This document shows positions 1 through 7,943 of a stretch of DNA of 64,000 bases, piece after piece; position 1 is the first letter of the stretch, and every line of letters begins with the position of its first letter. Origin of the DNA: JBCCIM01 sp965263205 (GTDB lineage: Bacteria > Bacteroidota > Rhodothermia > Rhodothermales > JAHQVL01); contig CBDHHF010000014.1 in assembly GCA_965263205.1 (NCBI GenBank), positions 434,001 through 498,000 on the forward strand. Direction: 5' to 3'. The notes beneath the pieces are model-generated. The model saw only the letters and a list, made by a program, of their open reading frames with translations. It did no database searches and had not been told where the DNA came from. The translations under genes were made by a program, and so were the position numbers.

Positions 1-398
1 ATTCGGTTACCATACAAAATCCACTCGCGTTCAAAAGGGCCTACGAGCCTGTATGTCGCAACGCCAGCTTTCAGGTTAACCCGTACATAATGAACCGACA
101 ATTGTGGATCAGGAATCAGAGGGACACGCGAATCCATCAGCAATGCGAGGTAAAAGCGATGCAGGCGCGCGCTGACTTGCTTCATTACGGCTTTAAGATC
201 ACCTTCGAGCTCAGCTTCGCCGATGTAAAAAATCGGGCGCGCATCATTGAACTTGTCTTCGCTATCCGGAAAAGAGGGGTCGAGTTCACACCATTCACCA
301 AAATACAGATAGGTCACCCGGCCATCAATCACTTCATGCGATGAGAGGCCGGGTGCGAGCTGTACACCCGGTAAATGCGCGAACCATTGAACATGCAT
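1..398 (-). CDS. Hypothetical protein, 3' part cut by window edge
   Basis: An open frame of 132 codons runs from an ATG at 398 leftwards through the window edge without a stop, so the gene is incomplete here. The protein starts MHVQWFAHLPG and continues with acidic and aromatic residues; there is no signal peptide or membrane segment and I recognise no family motif. It begins 37 bp after the stop of the gene at 436-1017, so the two are probably co-transcribed on the minus strand. Codon choice resembles neighbouring genes, and the opposite-strand frames across it are less convincing. Function unknown. Confidence 0.6.
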   Translation of the reverse strand, partial: MHVQWFAHLPGVQLAPGLSSHEVIDGRVTYLYFGEWCELDPSFPDSEDKFNDARPIFYIGEAELEGDLKAVMKQVSARLHRFYLALLMDSRVPLIPDPQLSVHYVRVNLKAGVATYRLVGPFEREWILYGNR

Positions 399-435
399 GG
401 TTTTACCTACTCGCTCTTATCAAGCACAACATGAG

Positions 436-1017
436 TCAGACCCAATCAACACAGGGTACGCCGGCACTCCGCATCCACTTGAGCAATTCCATCACCTCCT
501 CTCGCCGGCCCGAAGCTACCCTGATCCGATGGCCATTTTTGAAATGGATAAACAGCCAAAATGGAACAGGCAACATGTGCTGAATACGGGCCATTGCTGT
601 CCAGTTTCTAGTTATTCGTAATCGCGTGATATAATCAAAAGGATAGCCTGTTTGCTTACCCTGCTTACGGATCATCTCCGCAGATATGCATACCTCAAAT
701 TCGCCTGTTTCTTTCTGCCGGCGAAAACTCCGCCACTGACACAAAATGCCAAGCAGAAACACAATCGCCCCATAGATCAGAGTCGAAGAATGGATTCTCC
801 CGCTAGGTAACTCCCAACCGATAATCACAATGCTTGCGTAAATAAAGAGCATGCCTACAACAAACAATACAATAGTAACAAATCGGCCTGAAGTGGTGCA
901 TTCTAAATCACCTTGCTCGTTAACAGCCGCTTTGCAATTCGGATTGTCTATAAAAACTTGTTGTGTTGATGATTCAGAAATGCTCACGCAATTAGTAGTG
1001 CAAATCGGTGTTTGCAA
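436..1017 (-). CDS. Hypothetical membrane protein with two transmembrane helices
   Basis: A frame of 193 codons with two hydrophobic helices at about residues 47-67 and 80-95, separated by a short loop, followed by a basic soluble domain of about 95 residues. That layout resembles small bacterial PH-like membrane proteins, but I cannot assign a family. No ATG precedes the first helix: the frame opens with TTG at 1017, and GTG at 987 is an alternative, so the start is uncertain. The N-terminal segment before the helices holds several Cys. It lies 37 bp upstream of the partial gene at the window edge and is likely in the same transcript. Confidence 0.6.
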   Translation of the reverse strand: MQTPICTTNCVSISESSTQQVFIDNPNCKAAVNEQGDLECTTSGRFVTIVLFVVGMLFIYASIVIIGWELPSGRIHSSTLIYGAIVFLLGILCQWRSFRRQKETGEFEVCISAEMIRKQGKQTGYPFDYITRLRITRNWTAMARIQHMLPVPFWLFIHFKNGHRIRVASGRREEVMELLKWMRSAGVPCVDWV

Positions 1018-1399
1018 TCAATAAGAATACAATCTTTGATAATACCTTGGTAGTACTTTGAAAGTAGAATCTAAGGGTATACAATCTATCAGACGAATGA
1101 CAGTAAGCGACCACGGAAGCGTACCAACCATGGGTGAGGTGCTTTCGCAATGGCAAAAGGTGGCGTCGTAGATCCCGTATGCCGGTGCAAAGCTCGCTTT
1201 ATAATTATATCGACTAAAATTGTTGTATGTACAATGACAGTGATTGGGGCCTGAATTACGTACCATAACCGGCTATTCAGGACCCTCTTTTTGGATTAGC
1301 TTGCAGTAATTATCAATACAACTGGCAATAACCAGGTAGAATCTATACTACCCGGTTCTTACCAGAAAAGACGCTTTGCTGAAAGGATAACAAATCCCC
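1018..1399. other. Gene-poor spacer between minus-strand genes
   Basis: About 380 bp with no convincing gene. An 82-codon minus-strand frame (1018-1266) has a random-looking composition and no family signal. The segment should hold the promoter of the two hypothetical genes and the 3' end of the operon that stops at 1400; only the hairpin at 1330-1357 stands out. Confidence 0.5.
1330..1357 (-). terminator. Stem-loop downstream of the amidohydrolase operon
   Basis: AACCAGGTAG and CTACCCGGTT can pair as a 10-bp stem with one mismatch around an 8-nt loop, about 45 bp after the amidohydrolase stop. No clear U-run follows on the minus strand, so it may be an end-of-transcript hairpin rather than a classical intrinsic terminator. 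Confidence 0.35.
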
Positions 1400-2740
1400 T
1401 TACCCTTGCACCCGTGTCTCGATAGCGGAAAGCTCAGCTGCAATGTCTTCTGCAGACAACCAATTGCCTCGGGTCATTACGCCGGCTGGCCCTTTCAAAT
1501 GGGCTACATCATCGAGGGGATTTTCATCGAGCAAGATGAGGTCTGCACGATGCCCCGGGGCCACAAGTCCAAACGTATCTTGCGCTTTGAAATACTCGCC
1601 TACGTACGTTGAACCTGTCCGATAGATTTCGAAAGGTGTCATGCCTATTTCGGCCATACGGGCTAATTCTGTATGGATAGAAAAGCCGGGGACGCTAAAC
1701 TGTTGCGGCGCATCGGTCCCCATAAGGATACGTGCATCCGCGTCGTTCAACGCACGCAAAATTCTATTGCGGTTGTCGATCCGATGGCCGGCCGCTACCA
1801 GGTCCAGGCCCGGGTTAGCCAGGCGGCTCCTGTGCACATTCATCCAGCTAGCAACAATGGGCTTGGGCATATACTTCAGTTCGGGCAGGGATTCGGCCAC
1901 CTCCATAGGGGTGAGCCCATACAGTGTTTCCCAGAGTACCATGGTGGGCACAACCCAGGCGCCGGCATCGAGTGTCAGCTGCACTGCTTCGTCAATCGCC
2001 GCATCGGAAGCCGGCTTACTGGTGCCATCAACAAAAATGGTATAGCCATCGATGTGATCAAACGTCTCCTGGCCCATTTTGATGGCATGAGCCAGCCCTA
2101 CATCAGCCGGCACGTGCCCACCAAACCGAATGCCGAGTTCGTTCGCTGTTTCAGCCATCGCATCAAACTCGGACAGGGTGAGGCCGGGATGTACTTTGAG
2201 CAGGTCCCACCCTTCAGCTTTCTGCTGCCTCACTTTTTCGACGGCCTCCTCCGGCGAATTGACAGACCCGCCGTTAAAACTAGGACCAGCTAAATACAGC
2301 GTGGGTGAGATAATTTCACTGGCATTAGCCTTCGCTTTGATATCCAGTTGCCCATCGTGGCCCAACATGCCGCGCACCGTGGTAATGCCATTGGCTACAT
2401 ACATGAACAATACCGATGATATGTATGCTTCAGGCTGGTTAGGCGGCGGGATATGCCCGTGCATTTCAGCCAATCCTGGCATGAGGTATTTACCGGTACC
2501 ATCGATAACATTGGCACCGCCAGGCACCTTTGCATGATCAGCATCTGTAATGGCGTGGATACGATCGCCAACAATCAGTACGGTTTGATTCTCCAGGACG
2601 TGCTCTGCGTCCATCGGTACAACGTGTACATTTTCAAACGCATAAACTGCACCATTTTCCAATGCTTCTTTCATCGCAGATTTCTCTGCACTACAACCTG
2701 AAAGTAAAAGCAACAAGGCGAGTAAAAGGGGCATTTTCAT
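1400..2740 (-). CDS. Amidohydrolase-superfamily lipoprotein
   Basis: A metal-dependent hydrolase of the amidohydrolase (imidazolonepropionase-like) group, about 446 aa. The ATG at 2740 gives a lipoprotein signal with lipobox LSGC (Cys16), so the enzyme should be membrane-anchored outside the cytoplasm. The metal-binding HxH of strand 1 is seen as EMHGH (about residues 94-96); a downstream GGH and a C-terminal GTDAP segment fit the remaining ligands. A TTG at 2752 would overlap the upstream DUF1501 stop, but the ATG leaves a clean lipoprotein signal and a gap of 8 bp. It is the last gene of the DUF1080-cytochrome-DUF1501 run. Substrate unknown; dipeptidase- or lactonase-like activities are possible. 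Confidence 0.85.
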   Translation of the reverse strand: MKMPLLLALLLLLSGCSAEKSAMKEALENGAVYAFENVHVVPMDAEHVLENQTVLIVGDRIHAITDADHAKVPGGANVIDGTGKYLMPGLAEMHGHIPPPNQPEAYISSVLFMYVANGITTVRGMLGHDGQLDIKAKANASEIISPTLYLAGPSFNGGSVNSPEEAVEKVRQQKAEGWDLLKVHPGLTLSEFDAMAETANELGIRFGGHVPADVGLAHAIKMGQETFDHIDGYTIFVDGTSKPASDAAIDEAVQLTLDAGAWVVPTMVLWETLYGLTPMEVAESLPELKYMPKPIVASWMNVHRSRLANPGLDLVAAGHRIDNRNRILRALNDADARILMGTDAPQQFSVPGFSIHTELARMAEIGMTPFEIYRTGSTYVGEYFKAQDTFGLVAPGHRADLILLDENPLDDVAHLKGPAGVMTRGNWLSAEDIAAELSAIETRVQG

Positions 2741-2748
2741 GATTTCTC

Positions 2749-4239
2749 TCAAGCAATGATTTCGTTGATTACGTTCCCGCTCACGTCTGTGAGACGGAAG
2801 TCGCGGCCCTGAAAGTGATAGGTTAGTTCTTCATGGTTCATACCAAGTTGATGTAGAATGGTCGCCTGCAAATCGTGTACATGCGCGCGGCCGCTGACAC
2901 CTGAATAGCCAATTTCGTCGGTTTCACCGTGTGTATACCCAGCCTTCAAACCTCCACCGGCCATCCACATGGTAAACGCATCTCCCTGATGATCGCGACC
3001 AACGTATGGGTTGTCGGTCCCTGTCCGATTTTCCAACATAGGCGTGCGCCCAAACTCACCTCCCCATACAATGATGGTATCCTCGAGCAGACCACGCTGC
3101 TCCAAATCTGTCAGCAGAGCAGTTGTTGCCTGGTCTGTTTCTTTGCAACGCTCGACAAAACCATGCAAGAGGCCTTCGTTTTTGCCGGCGCCATGGGCAT
3201 CCCATCCCCAGTGAAAAAGCTGCACAAAGCGAACTCCACGCTCTACCAACCGGCGAGCGAGTAAACAGTTGTTTGCATACGACGATTTGCCCGGCTCCGT
3301 ACCATACATTGTGTGGATGTAATCGGGCTCAGCCGAGATGTCCATTGCCTCCGGCACCGACATCTGCATTTTGAAAGCCATTTCATATTGTGCAATCCGC
3401 GATAAAATCTCGGGATCACCTACATCAGCATGCTGGATTTCATTGATTTTGTTGATGGTATTGATGGACTGCCGGCGCAGGTCCCGGCTCATGCCATCTG
3501 GATCCGACAGGTACAATACAGGATCGCCTTCAGACCGGCATTGCACGCCCTGGTAAACCGTTGGCAAAAAGCCACTGCCCCAGGCACTTTTGCCGGCACT
3601 CGGCTCGTTCTCACCCGAAACCAGCACAACAAACCCGGGGAGGTTTTCATTCTCCGTCCCCAATCCGTAACAAACCCACGATCCCATACTCGGCCGGCCA
3701 AGTCGGGGCGAACCCGAATGCAAAAGTAATTGCGCCGGCGCGTGGTTAAACTCGTCGGTATGCAGGGCTTTTAGAAATGTTAGTTTATCAGCCTGCGTTG
3801 CAAGATGGGGTAGCCGATTTGAGATCCAGGCACCCGATTCGCCATACTGCTTAAACGTAGCCTGTGGCCCAAGCATTTTGGGTACGCCTTTGATAAAAGC
3901 AAACCGCTTGCCTTCCAGCAAAGAGTCTGGGCACGGCTGACCATGGAGTTTTGCCAGATCGGGTTTATAATCAAACAATTCTAGTTGGGACGGCGCACCT
4001 GCCATATGCAGGAAAATCACGTGTTTTGCTTTTGCCGGAAAATGAGACGGCAACACACCAAGTGGCGTTGTGCGCCCCACGTCTGCCACAGAACCTGCAG
4101 CTGCATTACACCCCATGAGCGAACCACCCAGCATACTACTCAGTGCAGCTGCACCAAGTCCTGTTGTACAGTTTCGCAAGAAGTGACGTCGCGTGATGTA
4201 ACGCAATTGCTCGTGTTGCGCTTCTTTCGCCAGATTCAT
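2749..4239 (-). CDS. DUF1501 family protein, Tat-targeted
   Basis: A 496-aa protein of the DUF1501 family, whose fold belongs to the alkaline phosphatase/sulfatase superfamily; the reaction is not established. A twin-arginine signal is seen near residues 17-18 (TRRHFLRN) before a hydrophobic stretch that ends in MGC, so export in folded form, possibly with lipid anchoring, is likely. Conserved family segments include FLHMAGAPSQ near residue 75, HLFH-like WGWDAHG and IVWGGEFGRTP, and a DHQGD segment. It sits 64 bp downstream of the cytochrome/DUF1549 gene, the same pairing as at 27.6-32.3 kb and as known in Planctomycetes. It likely acts together with that partner in the periplasm. Confidence 0.88.
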   Translation of the reverse strand: MNLAKEAQHEQLRYITRRHFLRNCTTGLGAAALSSMLGGSLMGCNAAAGSVADVGRTTPLGVLPSHFPAKAKHVIFLHMAGAPSQLELFDYKPDLAKLHGQPCPDSLLEGKRFAFIKGVPKMLGPQATFKQYGESGAWISNRLPHLATQADKLTFLKALHTDEFNHAPAQLLLHSGSPRLGRPSMGSWVCYGLGTENENLPGFVVLVSGENEPSAGKSAWGSGFLPTVYQGVQCRSEGDPVLYLSDPDGMSRDLRRQSINTINKINEIQHADVGDPEILSRIAQYEMAFKMQMSVPEAMDISAEPDYIHTMYGTEPGKSSYANNCLLARRLVERGVRFVQLFHWGWDAHGAGKNEGLLHGFVERCKETDQATTALLTDLEQRGLLEDTIIVWGGEFGRTPMLENRTGTDNPYVGRDHQGDAFTMWMAGGGLKAGYTHGETDEIGYSGVSGRAHVHDLQATILHQLGMNHEELTYHFQGRDFRLTDVSGNVINEIIA

Positions 4240-4303
4240 CGTGTATGCCGATTATCGTTTATTGAATGTTGTTGTAAGCACGGAACGCTGTCAGGCGAAT
4301 CGC

Positions 4304-6760
4304 TCACCCTTTCATAATGAACTCGTCGAGATTCAGAATCGCATTGGCAACCACAGTCAGCGAAGCCAATTGCGGATTCTCAACAGGCACGGCGGCCTCA
4401 ACGGCCACCTCCATTTCAGTCTCTGTAGTAACGTCCGTGGCAGCCATCTGCTCATTTAGCACCACAGCGTCTGTTTGCAGACGGTCTTCGGCTTCAAAAT
4501 ATGCCTCTTTATAGAGATCACGCAGCGCTGTCAATTCTGCCGGCAACGGATCGCGTACCAACGCCAGTTTAAACGCGCGAATAAGCTGGGCATCAAGCTC
4601 CTCAATGCCCTCATCAAGCACACGCGTAGCCAACGCCTCAGCAGCTTCTACAAATACAGGATCGTTGAGCGTCACCAGGGCCTGCAACGGCGTGTTGGTA
4701 CTGATTCTGCGCGACACACATAACTCCCGGCTTGGGCTATCAAACGCCATCATACTGGGGTACGGAGCGGAGCGGCGCCAATACGTGTAGAGTCCGCGAC
4801 GATAGCGGTCCTCTCCCTCGCTAAGCTCCCATTGCATGCTGCTGTACGGTGCATTCCAAATACCCGCCGGCTGATACGGATACACGCTCGGCCCGAACAT
4901 TTTGTCGCTCAACAACCCACTTACAGCAAGCGCCTGGTCTCTGATTTGTTCTGCAGATAATCGTGCCCGGGCACCTCGGGAAAACAACCTGTTGTTTGGA
5001 TCAATTGCTAACTTTGCCGGCGCCCCGTCATATGCCTGCCGGTAGGTAGCCGACATCACGATCTCTTTTAGCAGCGCCTTCACGCTCCAATTGTGCGTTT
5101 GCACAAATTCCAACGCCAACCAATCGAGCAAGGCCGGATGGCTCGCCGCCAGACCTTGCGTACCAAAATCTTCAGTGGTTTCTATAATGCCCACCCCAAA
5201 AAGCTGCTCCCAAAATCGGTTCACGATCACCCGCGCGGTGAGCGGATTCTCTTCGCTTACAATCCATTTGGCGAGTGCCAAGCGATTTTGCTCGGTGTTA
5301 TCGGGAAATGCAGGCATCACGTCCGGCGTCCCCGGATGCACCACATCCAGCGGTTCAAGAAAGTTACCCCGATGCAACAGGTGCGTCTCCCGAATCGCTG
5401 CCCCTGTGGTCTCCTGATAAATGGGCGTCTGTGCCTCAGGCGTGATTACTGCCAGGCTATCTACTTTCTGCTGTGCAAGGGCATTCAGCGTGGGGCCGGC
5501 GGATTCAGCAACGGCCAACAGCGAGTCAACCTGGATGCCCAACGCCAGATGCGCGACGTCCACATCCTGCTGCTGCGCGAGCCAGGTGGTCAACGCTTCG
5601 ACGTCAGCCCGATTTGAATCCGCATAGGTTTTAAGCGTGGGATATTCGTTTGGTGTGTCTTCGTCTTTGGTATTGTTGAAAAAGGCCAGGAATTCGAAGT
5701 ACTCTTGCTGGGTAAACGGGTCGTATGGGTGACTGTGGCACTGTACGCAGGCCATGGTAGTACCCATCCATACTTCCCAGGTTGTGTTTGTCCGATCAAT
5801 TACAGCAGCCACCCGAAACTCTTCATCATCGGTACCTCCCTCATCATTGTTCATCGTGTTGCGATGGAAAGCCGTCGCAATGAGCTGGTCTTCCGTCGGA
5901 TTTGGCAGCAAGTCGCCGGCGAGTTGTTCGATGGTAAACTGATCAAATGGCAAATCGCGATTAAACGCTTCGACCACCCAGTCGCGGTATTTCCAGATCG
6001 TTCGCGGTCCGTCTTTTTCATACCCTTTGGAATCAGCATACCGCGCAAGATCCAGCCACATAGCCGCCCATCGTTCGCCAAAGCGCGGCGAAGCAAGCAA
6101 CGTATCGACCACCTTTTCATAGGCGTTTTCCGACAAGTCTCCACAGAACGCGTCGACAGCCTCGGGGGTTGGGGGCAACCCTGTCAGGTCGAGTGACACG
6201 CGACGCATCAGGGTGCTGCATTTGGCCTCGGGTGCCGGCTCTAATCCGGCTTGTTCTAGCTGACCCAGGACAAAATGATCAATAGGTTTTTGTGCCCACT
6301 GGCGATTTCTTGTACGTGGCAGTACCGGCGCTTCCGGTGCTACATAGGCCCAGTGTGTTTCCCATTGTGCCCCTTCCGCAATCCATTTTTCCAGAATCCG
6401 TATCTCCGCTTCGTCCAGTGCTGGATGATCCAATGGCATCCGTTCCTCGGGATCATCGTGACGCACCTTTATAATCAATTCGCTCTGCGCAGGATCACCC
6501 GGGATAAAGGCCGGTTTGCCCGATTCGTTGGGTCGCAGCGCTTCTTCAGCAAAAAGCAGACTGAACCCTCCGGCTTGCCGCACACCGCCGTGACAAGCAA
6601 GACATTTGTCGTTCAGAATGGGGCGAACGTCTTTGTTATAAGAAATCGTCTGGCTTGATGAAGCAAATGGTAGTGGCGGCTTCATCCAAAACAATACCAC
6701 CACCGCCAGCAGAGCCAAGAGTGCAATTACCAGAAACTTGTTTTTCACAAACCAGGACAT
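4304..6760 (-). CDS. Planctomycete-type cytochrome C / DUF1549 / DUF1553 protein
   Basis: An 818-aa protein with an N-terminal membrane anchor (residues 9-26), then a planctomycete cytochrome-C domain with a CxxCH heme motif (CLACH, residues 53-57), then DUF1549 and DUF1553. A second CxxCH (CVQCH) lies inside DUF1549, as is usual in the family. The anchor puts the heme outside the cytoplasm. The domain set is typical of Planctomycetes and Verrucomicrobia, where it pairs with DUF1501 and often with sulfatases; its biochemical role is unknown, oxidative processing of carbohydrates being a guess. At 818 aa it lacks the middle insert found in the 1046-aa copy at 27.6 kb. It begins 14 bp after the DUF1080 gene stop. 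Confidence 0.9.
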   Translation of the reverse strand: MSWFVKNKFLVIALLALLAVVVLFWMKPPLPFASSSQTISYNKDVRPILNDKCLACHGGVRQAGGFSLLFAEEALRPNESGKPAFIPGDPAQSELIIKVRHDDPEERMPLDHPALDEAEIRILEKWIAEGAQWETHWAYVAPEAPVLPRTRNRQWAQKPIDHFVLGQLEQAGLEPAPEAKCSTLMRRVSLDLTGLPPTPEAVDAFCGDLSENAYEKVVDTLLASPRFGERWAAMWLDLARYADSKGYEKDGPRTIWKYRDWVVEAFNRDLPFDQFTIEQLAGDLLPNPTEDQLIATAFHRNTMNNDEGGTDDEEFRVAAVIDRTNTTWEVWMGTTMACVQCHSHPYDPFTQQEYFEFLAFFNNTKDEDTPNEYPTLKTYADSNRADVEALTTWLAQQQDVDVAHLALGIQVDSLLAVAESAGPTLNALAQQKVDSLAVITPEAQTPIYQETTGAAIRETHLLHRGNFLEPLDVVHPGTPDVMPAFPDNTEQNRLALAKWIVSEENPLTARVIVNRFWEQLFGVGIIETTEDFGTQGLAASHPALLDWLALEFVQTHNWSVKALLKEIVMSATYRQAYDGAPAKLAIDPNNRLFSRGARARLSAEQIRDQALAVSGLLSDKMFGPSVYPYQPAGIWNAPYSSMQWELSEGEDRYRRGLYTYWRRSAPYPSMMAFDSPSRELCVSRRISTNTPLQALVTLNDPVFVEAAEALATRVLDEGIEELDAQLIRAFKLALVRDPLPAELTALRDLYKEAYFEAEDRLQTDAVVLNEQMAATDVTTETEMEVAVEAAVPVENPQLASLTVVANAILNLDEFIMKG

Positions 6761-6774
6761 AAAATCAGTAGAAG

Positions 6775-7668
6775 CTATTCGCTCGATAAAGAACGTGGAG
6801 GTAAAGACGGCAGACTAACGCTCGCGTAGACTAAAGTTCGCGCAGACCAAAGTTCGCGCAGCCAAATATTTCGAAATCGGACGGGGTGGTCATGGTCCTG
6901 CAACGCCAACGGTAGTTTGTCGGCATGCTGCGCGTACGGGGGCCGGCTGTAATGCCCGGAAGGCCCGGTAAGCGGTACGTGATTTTGGACCAACACGCCA
7001 TTGTGCAGCACCGTCACCGTAGCAGGAGACGTTAAGGCACCTGATGCATCAAATCGCGGGGCCCGAAAAATAATGTCATACGACTGCCATTCACCAGGGA
7101 GGCGTGTGGCATTAACGAGGGGTGGATATTGCCCGTAAATGGCGGCAGCCTGTCCGTCGGGGTACGTTGTGTTTTCGAATGAATTGAGGATCTGCACCTC
7201 GTAGCGGCCCATCAAAAAGACCCCACTATTGCCGCTATCTTGCCCTTCACCTTGTGGAGGATTTGGCGAAGCCCTCTCAAGGTGCAGTTGCACGTCGCCA
7301 AACCCTGCTACCGTCTGAATACCGCCCGTTCCAGGTACGACTTCGAAGTATCCATTATCAACCTTCCAACGGGCGGCGCTACCGTCCGCACTTTGTTGCC
7401 AGGCTGAAAGGTCCATACCATCAAACAATACAACGGCATCAGCCGGCGGAGCGGCCGGCATTTGGAAACCTGTGCCTGTATCAACGACAGGAGGCTGCGG
7501 GCGTTCTTTATCGTGAATGGCCCACGTTTCAAGAGATGTACCCTGCGCGAAAGCACGAGGCGGCTGCGCTATCATGAGAAGCGGCATCAACAGAAGCTGT
7601 GCAATACACAGCGGCCGCATCACAAATGCGCACAACGCCCTTTGCAGGTGCGTGATGTGGTGTATCAT
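6775..7668 (-). CDS. DUF1080 (3-keto-disaccharide hydrolase-like) secreted protein
   Basis: A protein of about 297 aa with a DUF1080 domain, a jelly-roll, concanavalin-like fold now linked to hydrolysis of 3-keto-glycosides and glucan binding. The family core is visible as VLFDGMDLSAW, GNSGVFLMGRYEVQIL and AAIYGQYPP. The ATG at 7668 is preceded by AAGGA three bases upstream; an inner ATG at 7620 would give a tighter signal peptide ending in AFAQ. Either way the protein is exported. It is the first gene of the run DUF1080, cytochrome/DUF1553, DUF1501, amidohydrolase, which suggests extracytoplasmic sugar processing. Confidence in the family is high; the exact substrate is unknown. Confidence 0.85.
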   Translation of the reverse strand: MIHHITHLQRALCAFVMRPLCIAQLLLMPLLMIAQPPRAFAQGTSLETWAIHDKERPQPPVVDTGTGFQMPAAPPADAVVLFDGMDLSAWQQSADGSAARWKVDNGYFEVVPGTGGIQTVAGFGDVQLHLERASPNPPQGEGQDSGNSGVFLMGRYEVQILNSFENTTYPDGQAAAIYGQYPPLVNATRLPGEWQSYDIIFRAPRFDASGALTSPATVTVLHNGVLVQNHVPLTGPSGHYSRPPYAQHADKLPLALQDHDHPVRFRNIWLRELWSARTLVYASVSLPSLPPRSLSSE

Positions 7669-7812
7669 GAGTCCTTGCAAAAGTTACGGGGTTTCTAAAT
7701 ATGAAACCTCTCCATATAATCTGCAAGGGGAAATGGTGCAAATATGCCCCAAACGGCGCCTAAAGGACACAATATTGTCTATCGATGTAAATTAAGGCCG
7801 CTTTGGGTATGT

Positions 7813-7880
7813 GATTTTGTGTTTTCGGATTCTCGGGTTTTCGTTTCTTGTATATCGAAATCCCGGAGATACAAAAAACA
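7813..7880. repeat. Small dispersed imperfect palindrome, copy A
   Basis: An A/T-rich segment with CCGGGAT and CGAAAAC words that can fold back on itself. Its reverse complement resembles the segment at 36002-36066 over about 65 bp (TATxTCCGGGATT...ACGAAAxxCC...ACAAAA). It lies in the 260-bp spacer between the GH44 and DUF1080 genes. Confidence 0.45.
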
Positions 7881-7943
7881 TCGCTGCCTCCGTGAATTGC
7901 AGCTTTCATTCAACGTACAGGGCATTGGCATACGCCAGGGCCA

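Noticed and set aside
1018..1266. 82-codon minus-strand frame before the hypothetical membrane protein
   Set aside because: Composition looks random, no family motif, and no spacing that suggests a coupled gene.
1673..2293. 206-codon plus-strand frame opposite the amidohydrolase
   Set aside because: Antisense shadow of a well-supported gene; His/Arg-rich with no motif.
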